64,000 nucleotides of DNA from Symbiodinium natans (GCA_905221605.1 CAJNDS010002117.1:124001-188000), one strand, 5' to 3'. Numbered from the stretch's first letter, positions 46,201 through 57,800 are shown. Notes: generated from the sequence alone by a model not told the origin. Numbers and translations: made by a program.

Positions 46201-47800
46201 CGACTACCGTCCTGGTGCTGCTCTCAGGTTGTCCTACGTGGCAGTGATTCGTGGCACGCACGTGCTGAGAATATCCTCTGACGAGTGAGTGGGCAGAACC
46301 CGGTCCTTGAGCACGATCTTAAGGCCAGATAGACGTCCCAGAGCCGAAGCCAGGGCCCACAGAAACATCCAATCCAACCTGCCATCTTGAACGTGGCATA
46401 ACATGGGAAAAGCAAAGGACAAGCACACTCAACTCGAAGGCATGGCCGACCGTGTAGGGTGGTTGGAGATCAAGAGCAGGTCGCCCTAATCACAGCGACG
46501 CATGCAGAATTCACCAAAGTCCACCGAGTCTCCTGGCAGCCCCACTACACCAAGTCCGCCTGCGCAGCCCAGGTGTCGAGCTCCCCATCGCCTGAAGCAG
46601 TCATCGCAACGAAAACAACAAGTCTCACTGTTGGATCTCTCATGTTAAAGCCGTTGGGGCCGGACACGCATGGATGAGGATGCGTGTTCGTAAGACACAC
46701 CGAAGGCAGAACACTGCCAGGCCGAACCACGCGGCCTGCATGTGACTCTTTCCCACGACACTTAGCCCTTAGCTGCCTGGGCTCGCGCATGTGACGCACG
46801 CACGCTGTTTCACGGAGTGCCACATTTTGCCGCCAAGGACTGAATGCCTGGCACCAGGATGCGATGACGCAAAAAAGTCCCCGGGCAGTCGGACTTGGCA
46901 GAAGCAGCAAAGGCAACGCCTCGGCGATTTGAAAAAAAGAAGTTCACACATGATGTCACGACGTGAAAACTGAGAGCCTTGCGGGCAGTAAGACAATGCA
47001 GCATGTAAGAATTGACCTTGCTCTCAGCGAAACCGTGTCTCAGGCTGTGGTTATGGCAGTTATGCAGGATGAGCGTGACCACCGCAAAACTGAACCAAGG
47101 CACGTCTGAAACCACAGCAACAGTACCTGTCATTGCCGACACTGCAAGCACAAACACAAACACGCAGCGCAAGCTTCTACAAGCCTGTATCGAAACATCA
47201 CATCTTTGCTTAAACAACATGCAAGGCCACACACCAAGCTGCCACACATTGATGCAAAGGCGCCGCAGTTGTCATGTCTTGCACATGTCGCGTCTAGATT
47301 TGACCAATCACTAAGCAACAGCCATGTTGACCCTTTGCCCACGTGCGCTCAACAGTTCTAAGGTCAAACAGCTGCCGGGCGCAACCACAACTGTCAGGCT
47401 TCATTTCGCGATGGATGGGTTTAGGGGTCAGGGTTAGAGGTTGTAGGGTTCAGGGCTCAGGCTGCTCTGCCACTTGCCTTTTTTGCTGTTTGGTGCATCA
47501 GCTCGTCTGCCCGGCTCATATCTTGGCCTGAGTGCAACGACTTGCTGTTAACAGAGATATGACGCGCATACCCTGTCACATCGAAGGTGTACCACACACA
47601 CACAACCTGACACCAGACCAGAAACCTGTTCCTTTCCATGCATGCCCAGATTCTCGTGACCGACTCTCGTAACATTGGGCACAGACTAGCACCCAGCACA
47701 GTCCTTTCTGTGAGTCTTGTAATGGTTATAGACTATAGATGTTCTGCTTTAGGGGTAGGGTTAGCTGTGGTTAGCTGACAAAAGCACAACATTTAGTTCC
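43300..47800. other. low-repeat region, probably split coding, no gene resolved
   Basis: The region has balanced composition and few repeats. Candidate exons are a minus-strand helical stretch at about 44440-44640 (GFVAAWEALQDAAKEAHFLN) and the plus-strand frame 45001-45204. Splice chains could not be built, and no family was recognised. A GGGA-rich tract lies at 45325-45385 and degenerate telomere-like words at 47405-47460. Confidence 0.4.
45001..45204 (+). CDS. possible Pro/Ser-rich terminal exon
   Basis: An open frame with an internal Met, followed by a basic, Pro/Ser/Gln-rich sequence (KPSKRTPNMRPEHARTPLPS) that ends in AYDRTQKR and a stop. The composition suits a disordered tail. No family, partner exon or promoter could be identified. 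Confidence 0.25.
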   Translation: MPGVLDLMKPSKRTPNMRPEHARTPLPSMSSGNSSKANFPRPPDQQQHAGTPTPKGSIVAYDRTQKR

Positions 47801-47863
47801 AGAAACCTTCCAAATGCGATGGCTTCACATTTGCCCGGAGTCGCCTGTTCAGCTGCAGAAAAG

Positions 47864-49020
47864 CTCTTGCAACTTTGCATCCGCCGACGCTATGGCCTTG
47901 GACAGACACGATGTGAGCTATGCAACGCTACACCACTTCTGTTTCTGTCGTGAGGAAGAGAACGGCCAGGTCAGCAGCTTTCATTGCTTCGCGCGTGGCC
48001 TGTTCGGCTGCTTTCCTTAGCCAGGCACGGCACACCAGAGGGGCCCCGCTTGTACATCCGCACGCTCACCCAGCAGCCCTTGGCTAGGCCAAACCTCGAA
48101 GCTTATTCGAGCGTCTTGGCTTCAGCAAGGGACTTCTTCTTGTCTGCCTCGCCATCCCGAGTTTAAGAAGTTACCTACCTGTGGAGGATATGCAGCCGTC
48201 AAAACTCGACCGAAGCATGGGAGGTTCTCTGAACTATGGTCCAGGTTCTGTTTTACTGCGGAGCCTTATCTGTAGGGTACCCAAAACGGACCTCATAAGC
48301 TAGAGAATCTCCCAACAAAGGAAGATGCAAATTACGCAAGCCCGCCGACCTTTGCATCCTCTGCGGCCTGTTTTGCTTCGTATGCCTCCTTGGCCTTCCT
48401 GGCAGCCTGACGACACCGTGCATTTGAGCTTGCCTTGAGTCATGTTAGGAGGGAGTCGGCCTAAAAAGTCTCTATTCTTGCAATTTCGCAGTCTTGCCTT
48501 CTTTTCGGCTGCCGCACGAGCTTCTTCCGCTGTCCTTACGCACTCTTCCCTTGGCAGGTTGGACGCTTGGGGTGCATGAACCGTTCGGCTCCTTAGCATG
48601 AGGACACGTCCCAACCACGACTGTCTCCAGCTTGCCGCACACGAATCTCACGACAACGGAATTTCAATCCACATGCCCTGAAGCTCGTCAGCTGGTCCCT
48701 TGCAGGCTGGCTTCGACTTTTGCTGGATCAACTTCTTCTCTTTGTGGCTGTTCTGAACACAGGTGAGGTATGTCACCACACTCGATGCCAACGAGTCTCA
48801 AAGACCATCATCACAGCTACATGCAAAGCTGCTCGTGACATCGAAGGCCTCAAGGGCAGCGGTCAGCTCCTCAACTTCTTGGCTCAAGGATGCTCAGGGA
48901 CACGCCAGCACAACCTTCAACATGCAAGGGAAGCGAATTCCAAACCTACTAGCAATGGCTGAGGGCTGCTGCTCTTCAAGCTCGCTTCGAGAACTTGGAG
49001 TTCTTGCAACAGCTGCTCGT
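47864..49020 (-). CDS. coiled-coil protein, many small exons (partial model)
   Basis: A series of minus-strand segments encodes Ala/Lys/Glu-rich heptad-like helices, each next to an AG acceptor. They are about 48978-49020 (EQLLQELQVLEASLK), about 48841-48890 (EVEELTAALEAFD), about 48480-48570 (REECVRTAEEARAAAEKKA), 48350-48406 (AARKAKEAYEAKQAAEDAK, GT donor), about 48110-48150 (ADKKKSLAEAKTLE), 47983-48025 (KAAEQATREAMKAAD) and 47864-47896 (AIASADAKLQE). The repeated small exons all encoding one kind of helix suggest a long coiled coil grown by exon duplication, possibly structural or scaffolding. No specific family, start or stop was found. It could be part of a larger gene extending either way. 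Confidence 0.55.
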
Positions 49021-49244
49021 TCTGGCTCGTGGAGACCTGCTTTGCAGGTCTGAAGAAACATGCAATTGCCACTTCGAGCCTCCCCACCCTGTCCCTAAAA
49101 CCCAATTGCGAGGAATTACATTCCGGCCCGTCCCTGGCTTGCCTATTCAGGCAACGTTTCGGCACAGTTGGCTGCCTTATCATGGGCGGGGCCCCCGCCA
49201 GGCGGGGCCCGCCAACGAAAAAAACACGAAAAAAACGCCGCAGG

Positions 49245-49300
49245 CAGGGACCGCTGGCGCGGACCGCTGGCGGGGACCACTGGCGGGGCCCGCTGCCCAA
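49245..49300. repeat. short GC-rich tandem repeat
   Basis: About four copies of 'gaccgctggcggg'. Confidence 0.75.
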
Positions 49301-49767
49301 CTGGAATTGTAAGAGGGTAATTTGATTTCAAAAGACTGCCTTTTTGGCCAAAGGCTCCAATATCCCTTGATCTGGGGTTTCTTCTAAAATTGCATTAGGG
49401 GCCCAAGAAAAATCTACGGAACACGGCATGAACAGATGATACGTCCATTAAGCCAGTTCTTAGACCCTGGATTCCTCGAAAGACTTCTTGTGACAGGTGC
49501 GCTCTTCACGACTCAACAGATTAACTCCTAGAGACAGAGGTTATAAGGACTCAAGATATGAAGGTACCAACCAGCCCGGACAGTAGATCTTGGAGTCATG
49601 AGTGTTGTTACTGTCACACCTTGAGACCCTAACAAAAGACCCTGGATTCCTGGCTCTTGGTCTTATTGCTGGTTCACTGGTTTCGAGGGGTTCAGAGAGC
49701 GGTTAACCTTTACTTTTCCTTTCGTACACCATCAATCTCATGACACCTTAAAACCTTAACCACTTGT

Positions 49768-50714
49768 GGGTGGCCGCTGTAACGGAAACTAAAAAAGGTT
49801 GTAACGGAAACAAACGGCAAAATGTAGCGGAAAGCAAAAAAAATGTAACGGAAACAACGGCCCGGCGAGTCGAAACAATGCGCGGCTGTAACGGAAACCA
49901 AGCAAAACTGCAACGGAAACCAAAAAGAGATGTAACTGAAATCACGGAAAACTTAAACCGAAACCTACAAAAACCGGCTACGGAAAGGCGCACCAGAAGG
50001 GCACGGCTCTGTTTTTGGGCGTAACAGAAACTACCTGCCTAAGCGAGAAAGTACAGCCACAGGCAGGTAGGGCTGATGCATCCAAGCGACCTTGACCAGC
50101 AACACTTGCAACTGCTCAGAAGGCTCAGCAGCAGTAGGACGTCGGCCGGCGCCCACACCATCCCGCGTCACGCAGCAACACTGCTGCTGTAAACCCCGCT
50201 GAACTCAAACTGCCGTCGAAGTTTCACCCGACTCCAGAAGCTGTTAAGCATTCAAGGTGGAGGCTTCGGCGCGATTAGAGAAGCCCAGCAAACTCTGAAC
50301 ATCTGAATCCCTCCCCCCCCCCACCCCCCATGGAAATTCAGGCTTCTAGGCTTTATTTGGTTTAGGCTTCAGTGTTTAGAATGGAACTTCAGGCTTTTAG
50401 GTTTTATTCGCTTCAGGCTTGAGTGTTTTTGGAATTCTCGGCAACAAGCGAAGGGGTCCGGGTACATGGGTTTGGCTTGGAGCTGGCTAGCTTCCGGCAG
50501 CGTAGAATACCGTGGCCCCAGAGCTAGTCCGTGGCACCCTGATCCTTCCTGTGGCTGTAGTTTCTCGCTTAGGCAGGTAGTTTCTGTTACGCCCCGACGC
50601 CGTTTCTGTAACGCCCCGAAGCCAGTTTCCGTTACGCCCTTTCGTAGTTTCTGTGTCGTTTTCAGGGGGGCAGTTTCCGTTACAACCCGCCAATTTCCGT
50701 AACACACTTTCCTC
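49768..50714. mobile_element. foldback (MULE-like) non-autonomous element
   Basis: The left arm holds tandem 'gtaacggaaac' words (49778-49925) and ends in a 47-bp block (50017-50063). The right arm starts with the reverse complement of that block (50548-50594, one mismatch) and continues with 'gtttccgttac' words to about 50705. A 484-bp core lies between and encodes nothing recognisable. The 9-bp word ACCACTTGT flanks the element on both sides (49759-49767 and 50715-50723) and may be a target-site duplication. A 9-bp duplication with long, internally repeated inverted ends fits Mutator-like or foldback elements. Confidence 0.7.
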
Positions 50715-50759
50715 ACCACTTGTACGTCCTCTATTCACCTCTATCTCCCAAAGAATCCC

Positions 50760-52600
50760 CTCTTTGACCCTTTATGATTGGTTTTATAAGGAGTGAAAGG
50801 ACGCATGAAAACCAATCATGAAGGGCGCAAAGGGGGGCTTGTAGGACGGTAACAACAATATGATTAAGGGCTCCAAGTTCGTGATTCGTTCATTCAATCT
50901 GGTCTAGTTTCCTGGCTCATGATGTCACGGCCCTTTGGTTGGTTGGCTTTGTATCTAGCGGTTAGACCAAGAGTGAAAAGAGGACATCCTTTAATACCGT
51001 GTGTCCGCAGCTCAGAAGTTAGGTTCATTGGTCCAGAGACGGCGGTTATAATGTAATGAATGAGCCCTCATGGTTGACCTTGAGAATTTAGTATTATGGT
51101 TCAGGGAGTGAATGGTTAACCTGTGATAGAGAACATGAACTAGACCCTGAGATTGAATGGCTTGGAAACAGAGGTTGGGTCTCAAGGTGTGATGGGTGTG
51201 ACATGAAGGAGATAAAGGGGAAAGAGGTTACGTTCATACCAGTGCACCCACCATTCACTTGTGGGAACGGTCTCAATGATGTGGGCGGTTAAGGGCTTAC
51301 TGAGAGGTGCGGTCATAAGGTACGTCCCAAAGGTCTGTCCGGAGTGTATGGTTAGAGCTAGAGAGTTAATGGTTAACCTTTAGAAAGAGGGCTCATGGGG
51401 GTCCGTGAATCAAGAGTGAGGAAGTGACCGCCCGGATGAATGAGTCTTGGAGATCATGATATTAACTCTGTGGGGAATGAGTCTAGAGAACATGTGGATG
51501 ATACGGTTGTTGTGGGGGCTCTTTCTCCAGGTGTGTCCATAAGCCTCAATATTAGTACTAGCGGTGAGACTCAGCCCCAGATCAACCATTAACAGGAGCT
51601 AGAGATAGAGGGCGGGGTTCTTTGGGGCGGCTTCTAAAGGCGTGACAGAGAGCACTTCATGAGCCAGGAATTCTCTTGTCAAGGGTTATTCACTGAATGA
51701 TTGGTCCAACAAGAGCCCAGATTGCGAGGTGGAAAGCGTGAATATGATTAAGGGCTCCAAGTTCCAGGATGATACGGTTGTTGCGGTTGGAGAACGCACA
51801 ATTAAGGGTTAACCTGTGAATGATTGAGGGCTCAATGGTCTAGTTTCCTGGCTCATGATGTCTGGTGGTTACCTTCACACCTTGTCAATCATTCACACGG
51901 GATAACATGCTATTATTATTGACTCGCGAGTGAATGAAACCAGACAAATGATTCACTACTTGTTGGACCTGTCACTCAATGGTCTAGTTTCCTTCACACG
52001 GGGGCATGATTCACGCCCTCATGATGTTAAGGGGTTTTGGAGAGGTTAGTGGTTAAGGTCTAAAGGTGTAACAGAGGTTAGTGCGGGCTCCAAGATGAAG
52101 AGGGCTCCAACTAGACGGGCGATTACAAAGGTGAATCATCTGTCTTGTTATGCGTCCGTTCTCTCGGGACCAATGAACTCCAAGACACATGATTCCAGGA
52201 TCTCAAGGTGTGATGGGTGCTGCGGTTGGACTGGTCTCTAAGCCGGTTAGTAACTCAAGACATTAAGACTCAGCCCCAGATCAACCATTAACAGGATATT
52301 GGATGGTACGGGCTAGCTCTTGGGCAGTTAAGGTGTCATGAGATTGATGGTGCGGTGTGAGTGAATTAGTACCAAGATCCGGAAATGGCCAAGAGAGTGA
52401 GATGGTACGGCTGGTGTGGATTATACAGGCAGTCAAGGTGGTCACAGCCTTAATATTGGATGGAAAGGTCTCAAGGTGTGATGGGTGCTGCGGTTGGACT
52501 GGTCTCTAAGCCGTGTATTACCAAGAGACGAAGGTTTAATGGGTGATGTGGGTGACAGGTGAGTAATGTGCTCTCTTGGTAATTCACGGACCAATGCACG
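50760..52600. repeat. scrambled mosaic of repeated 16-45-bp words
   Basis: Many words recur in shuffled order without a fixed period: 'tgattaagggctccaagttc' (50861, 51735), 'tctagtttcctggctcatga' (50902, 51839), 'gactcagccccagatcaacc' (51567, 52267), and the 40-bp block containing 'gctgcggttggactggtctc' (52217, 52487). No gene is supported. Confidence 0.8.
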
Positions 52601-52761
52601 AATCATCCAAAAGGCCGTGGAGAAGATGTACAGGCAAAGATCTCGGGCTTTATATATACCAATCATATAATGGGGGAAGAAGGCTAGCGGCTAGCAGTGC
52701 TATCCTGGAGTTCTTCGCCTTTGACGCACCTTGGGATGGTTTTTTATCGGGTCGGGCTCGA

Positions 52762-53570
52762 GACTCAACCCCTAAACCCTAAACCCTAAACCCTAAACCC
52801 TAAACCCTAAACCCTAAACCCTAAACCGTAAACCTGAACCCCTAAACGCTCAACCCTCAACCCTCAGCCCTAAACCCTAAAACCTGAACCCCTAAACCCT
52901 CAACCCTAAACCAACAGCCACAAAACCCTGAACAACAGTGCTCGGCTTTCGGCTCAGGAAAGGCCTCGGCCAACAAAAGACAACCCCTCAACCAACCTTT
53001 GACCCAACACCCTAAAACCTTAAACCCTGAAACGCTAAACCCTAAAATTCCTAAAGCCTCAAAGCCCTAAACCCTAAAGCGCAAAACCCTTAAACCCTCA
53101 AACCCTGAAACCTTAAGACCCTAAAACCCTAAAACCCTAAAAGCCCCTAAAGCCTCACAGCCTAAAACCTAAAGCACCTTAGATTCAGATGCCTTCGGAG
53201 GCTTTGGGGCACGAGCGCAGAACAGCTCCAAAGTGCAGAGGTTGCAGGTTTAAGGGTTTCGGGATTTTTGGGCTTCTAGGGGTTTTAGGGTTTAGGGTTT
53301 GGGGGTTAGGGTTTGGGCTTGCGGGTTTCTAGGGTTAAGGGCTCAGGGCAGGTCTCTTGCTACAAGGTGTCTGTTTGTGAAAGTCTGTAACCCTAAACCC
53401 TAAACGCTAAACCCTAAACCCTTCAGAGCCTGAAGACATCGCGGAGGAGCCGCGTCGGAGATGTAGACCTGGCAGGTGGAGTAGGATTTAGGGTTTAGCG
53501 TTTAGGGTTCAGGGTTTAATGTTTAGGGTTCAGGGCTTAAGGTTTAGGTTTAGGGTTTCGGGATACGATT
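52762..53570. repeat. interstitial telomere-like repeats in alternating orientation
   Basis: CCCTAAA runs for about 8 perfect units from 52771 and then degenerates to about 53170. TTTAGGG-type words follow at 53275-53345, CCCTAAA again at 53388-53421, and TTTAGGG/TTCAGGG at 53488-53570. Confidence 0.92.
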
Positions 53571-53940
53571 GCCTTAAAGCCTGCCAGCCCGCTCCCTTGA
53601 TTTTTGGGTGAGCGTAGGCGGCCTTGTCAAGGTCGCCGTTTGGTCTCGAAGCAACAGGGATACTGCAGGCTGAGTACAGCGTTGGGACTTCAGGGTTGTG
53701 CGAGGTTTGCTTTTGGTATCCTACGAAGGCACCCTGGCTCAGAAAATGCACGCGCGCATTCTCTGCGGTAGCACGGCACCAAGGCGAATCAAGGATGCCG
53801 CATGGAACGATTCCCACAAACTCCTGTCTGTAACCTTCAAAAACACGGACAACATGCCCGGAAAGCATTCGCCGCAGCTGCGCGGCGCGAGAAACTTCGA
53901 CCAGCCATGCGCTGGAGGGCAAGCGTGTTTCCTTGAACAT
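53530..53940 (-). CDS. possible hypothetical protein, 136 codons
   Basis: An open frame that starts MFKETRLPSSAWLVEVSRAA and reads like a protein for about 120 residues, then runs into telomere-like repeat. A segment of about 90 bp is loosely similar to 58280-58370, which is also beside a telomere-like tract, so it may instead belong to a repeat that travels with those tracts. No family is recognised. Confidence 0.3.
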   Translation of the reverse strand: MFKETRLPSSAWLVEVSRAAQLRRMLSGHVVRVFEGYRQEFVGIVPCGILDSPWCRATAENARVHFLSQGAFVGYQKQTSHNPEVPTLYSACSIPVASRPNGDLDKAAYAHPKIKGAGWQALRQSYPETLNLNLKP

Positions 53941-54739
53941 GCACGGCGTGCTTGCGTCTGGTCATGAAGTTCTATGTAGTCGTGGCGGCTATGGGCCCCT
54001 CAAAACCGGAACTGTCGTTGATGCTAGGGCGGTTCTGAAAGCAGTGGTGCTTCAAAACGGCTTCTGCCACGAAGCTTGGATCTGCAGCGAACTCAAGCCC
54101 GACTTTCCAGAAACAGTGGCAGTCTTGGTAGTGAACTGTCCGAACCCTACAAGCCATTGTCCCCGACCCCCATAGGTTTCCAAGCTTCAAGGTAACAAGC
54201 ACGCATGATGGCATAATCACACACACCTTCGCTTACGGACTGATTGCGTCAAGCTGAATCTCGAAAATGCCAACGGAGCCTAAATGTAATCAAACCCATT
54301 CCGATCATAACTTTTCTAGCCCGAGCTCGGTTCAGTGCTACGGAAAACTATGCAACCCCCTGCCCACACAACACATTGACCCCCAAACGCAATCTTTTGG
54401 CGCAGTCGACGGCGCGAGCGTGTGGAAAATTCGCCTCATCCAGATCGCTGGCCTGGCTAGAGCATGTTGGGATGTTTATAAGGTTGAGGCTGGGGTTGGG
54501 CCAAAAGTGCCCAAGCCCCCCTACCTGACCCTAAAGCCTAACTCCTTCAGCGAAGATGTGTCGAGCCCTACACCTCCAAAGGAAAAGTGGCAGGGTCCAG
54601 GGTCTAGGGCGTTTAGGACATCCTAACTAACTCCAAACCAAACTATCAGCCTTATCAGCCTGAATTTACTTCGGACCCCGATAGCAGTGGCCAGCCCAAG
54701 CCCTCCCTTCCTTTTGGCCGCCTTAAAACTAGGGTCTTA

Positions 54740-54965
54740 ATGGTGAAAAGGTTAAAGGTACGAAATAGTAAATTAATGAACGAAGTGAATACAACTAATG
54801 ACTTCCTTTTTCTCCTTTAATATTGTATCCTATTTCGAACTACTAAAGGAAGTCAATTAGTAATAAAATAATAGTGTGAATGCAATGAACACGCCCATTA
54901 AAAATTAATAAAACGTAGTACACGCAGTTCTTACTACGTGATGAGAATTCCTAATGAATGCATGT
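54740..54965. other. AT-rich island of unknown origin
   Basis: About two-thirds A+T in a genome segment that is otherwise near or above half G+C. It shows words such as 'aattagtaataaaataatag' and 'cctatttcgaactactaaag'. There is no tandem structure and no long frame. An organellar insertion is possible but I could not identify a gene. Confidence 0.6.
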
Positions 54966-54989
54966 GCTCTAAAGATAGGTGGTTAAGGG

Positions 54990-55220
54990 TGTAATACAAG
55001 AGCAACGGGCCAAGCTCTTCGACTGCATGCACTTAGCTGATGCTGCTTGGGACGCCGCCAAGTTCTTGCAACAACTGGAGCAGTGCATGTGCTACCTGCA
55101 CGAGTCTCCCCGTTCTCTCCGGTGTGGATGACAGCATTCAAGCTCACCACGTCGGCTTGGGATGAGAAGACGTAGGCGGATCTTCCCAAACCACAAACCG
55201 TGCCAAACATCACTGAGCTC
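54990..55220 (-). pseudogene. degenerate PPR-like fragment
   Basis: The minus strand reads ADVVSLNAVIHTGENGE, like the first helix of a dinoflagellate pentatricopeptide repeat. The second helix (ALLQLLQELGG) is in another frame. A frameshift or a short intron would be needed to join them. PPR proteins bind organellar RNA; this piece looks like a relic. Confidence 0.35.
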
Positions 55221-55229
55221 AAAACGCGG

Positions 55230-55768
55230 GCGCAAAGAGCTTATGGATAGCTGCCCCATGTTTACAAGGGTGTTCTGGGTTTGGTGGCTTCGCTGTCCAG
55301 GGCTTACTGGAGCCGTGGCAGAACTCTCCACTTCTGTTAAACTTCAAGGTTCAATGTCTAGGGTCTCTTTGGATCTGGGTTCATCCACTGCTTACCAAAG
55401 CCTTTCTTTCGACTCCGAGTTTCGAGCATCCCATTTGAGCCATGGTTTTATTTGACGAATAGAATTCTGAAGCCCTTCCACGGAACCCTTCCGCGACATT
55501 TACATTCAGACATATGAGATTTGGAAGGCTTTAGGTCAAGAAATCAGGTCTTCAAGACATGCTGCTGCGCAAGTCTACTGCCTTGAAGATATTTCCAGAT
55601 CGGTGCCCCACCGGACACAGGTACGGATGTTTGGGGTCTAAGATTCCGGCTGGAGCTATTGCGGCAGGGGATCTTTGGAGCTCTCCGTGGGCCTTTTATT
55701 TCAGACTCCGTGAGCGCCCAAAAAAAATGCGCGGCTCCTTTGGGAAATTCATGAACTACAGACAGTGA
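55230..55768. repeat. dispersed repeat family, copy 2
   Basis: Shares the blocks 'cctttctttcgactccgagt', 'gcccttccacggaacccttc', 'ttgaagatatttccagatcg' and 'caccggacacaggtacggat' with the copy at 20290-21018. It abuts the inverted satellite directly at its right end. Confidence 0.8.
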
Positions 55769-57135
55769 AAGCCTTTCGCACCGACGTTGTGGACAACAAG
55801 CGTGCGTTGACCAGTCCCAATGTTGACCAGCCCCACCCAAAGCCTTTCGCACCAACGTTGTGGACGACAAGCGTGCGTTGACCAGTCCCAATGTTGACCA
55901 GCCCCACCCACAGCCTTTCGCACCGACGTTGTGGCCAACAAGCGTGCGTTGACCAGTCCCAATGTTGATCAGCCCCACCCAAAGCCTTTCGCACCGACGT
56001 TGTGGACAACAAGCGTGCGTTGACCAGTCCCAATGTTGACCAGCCCCCCAATTCCTTTCGCACCGACGTTGTGGACAACAAGAGTGCGTTGACCAGTCCC
56101 AATGTTGACCAGCCCCCCAATGCCTTTCGCACCGACGTTGAGGACTACAAGCGTGCGTTGACCAGTCCCAATGTTGACCAGCCCCCCAATTCCTTTCGCA
56201 CCGACGTTGTGGACAACAAGCGTGCGTTGACCAGTCCCAATGTTGACCAGCCCCGCAATGCCTTTCGCACCGACGTTGTGGACAGCAACCGTGCGTTGAC
56301 CAGTCCCAATGTTGACCAGCCCCCCAATGCCTTTCGCACCGACGTTGTGGACAGCAACCGTGCGTTGACCAGTCGCTTGACCGTTGTGGACAACAAGCGT
56401 GCGTTGACCAGTCCCAATGTTGACCAGCCCCACCCAAAGCCTTTCGCACCGACGTTGTGGACAACAAGCGTGCGTTGACCAGTCCCAATGTTGACCAGCC
56501 CCCCCCAAAGCCTTTCGCACCGACGTTGTGGACAACAAGCGTGCGTTGACCAGTCCCAATGTTGACCAGCCCCACCCAAAGCCTTTCGCACCGACGTTGT
56601 GGACAACAAGCGTGCGTTGACCAGTCCCAACGTTGACCAGCCCCACCCAAAGCCTTTCGCACCGACGTTGTGGACAACAAGCGTGCGTTGACCAGTCCCA
56701 ATGTTGACCAGCCCCACCCAAAGCCTTTCGCACCGACGTTGTGGACAACAAGCGTGCGTTGCCCAGTCCCAATGTTGACCAGCCCCACCCAAAGCCTTTC
56801 GCACCGACGTTGTGGACAACAAGCGTGCGTTGACCAGTCCCAATGTTGACCAGCCCCACCCAAAGCCTTTCGCACCGACGTTGTGGACAACAAGCGTGCG
56901 TTGACTGGTCCCAATGTTGACCAGCCCCACCCGAAGCCTTTCGCACCGACGTTGTGGACAACAAGCGTGCGTTGACCAGTCCCAATGTTGACCAGCCCCA
57001 CCCAAAGCCTTTCGCACCGACGTTGTGGACAACAAGCGTGCGTTGACCAGTCCCAATGTTGACCAGCCCCACCCAAAGCCTTTCGCACCGACGTTGTGGA
57101 CAACAAGCGTGCGTTGACCACCCCCAATGTTGACC
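55768..57135 (-). repeat. 69-71-bp satellite array, orientation B (inverted)
   Basis: About 19 copies of a 71-bp unit, with 69-bp variants between about 56040 and 56330. It contains 'gcctttcgcaccgacgttgt', 'ggacaacaagcgtgcgttga' and 'ccagtcccaatgttgaccag'. Its reverse complement matches the 32-33-kb array at most positions. On the minus strand all three frames are open across the array, which is a property of the unit rather than evidence of a gene. Confidence 0.95.
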
Positions 57136-57599
57136 ATCCCCCCACAGCCTTTCAAAATGCTCAAAATATGAAAATGATGAGTTTGAAGGTTTCCAAGGGC
57201 ACCAAACAAGCGAAAATCCCTTTCAGGAATCTCTTATATATAGGGTATATTCCTAAATCAAAGGTGTTTGGGCTCTTTGAGCAGCTTCAGATTTTGGGCA
57301 ACGTGATTCCATGATCTTGAGTCGCGCTCGGCGGGTTCATCCCCCCCCCCCATTTTTGTCAACCTGGGCTCACTGCTGCGCCCTTTCGAGACCCGCTCCC
57401 GGGGTTTAGGGTTTAAGGTTTAGGAACGTCTCAAACCTTAAGCCCTGCATTCTATCCTCTCTCAGAAGGAAAATCCCACTTAATGTGGGTGGCTCTGCAT
57501 CGGTAAAGACTTAGAGCTGAAGGCTTGGCCCTTTCTGCGTCTTCGGGCGTTTGTCCCGCTGGTATGGCCTGGATAGGAGGCGGCCCCGGCACGCCTGTG

Positions 57600-57800
57600 C
57601 AGCATAGATATAGACATAGACATAGACATAGGCATAGACATAGACATAGACATAGACATAGACATAGACATAGACATAGACATAGACATAGACATAGACA
57701 TAGACATAGACATTAGATATAGATATAGAAATAGATATAGATATAGATATAGATATAGATATAAAGATAGATATATATATATATGTATATACATATATAT
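57600..57800. repeat. (GACATA)n, (GATATA)n and (TA)n compound microsatellite
   Basis: About 19 hexanucleotide 'gacata' units (57610-57713), then 'gatata' units, then a TA tract. The Met/Ser frame on the minus strand is a by-product. Confidence 0.97.

Noticed and set aside
55544-57209. 533- and 354-codon open frames on the minus strand
   Set aside because: All three frames are open and cycle because the unit is 71 bp; no non-repeat domain is attached except repeat DNA.
57480-57794. Met/Ser periodic protein on the minus strand
   Set aside because: Direct translation of a hexanucleotide microsatellite.
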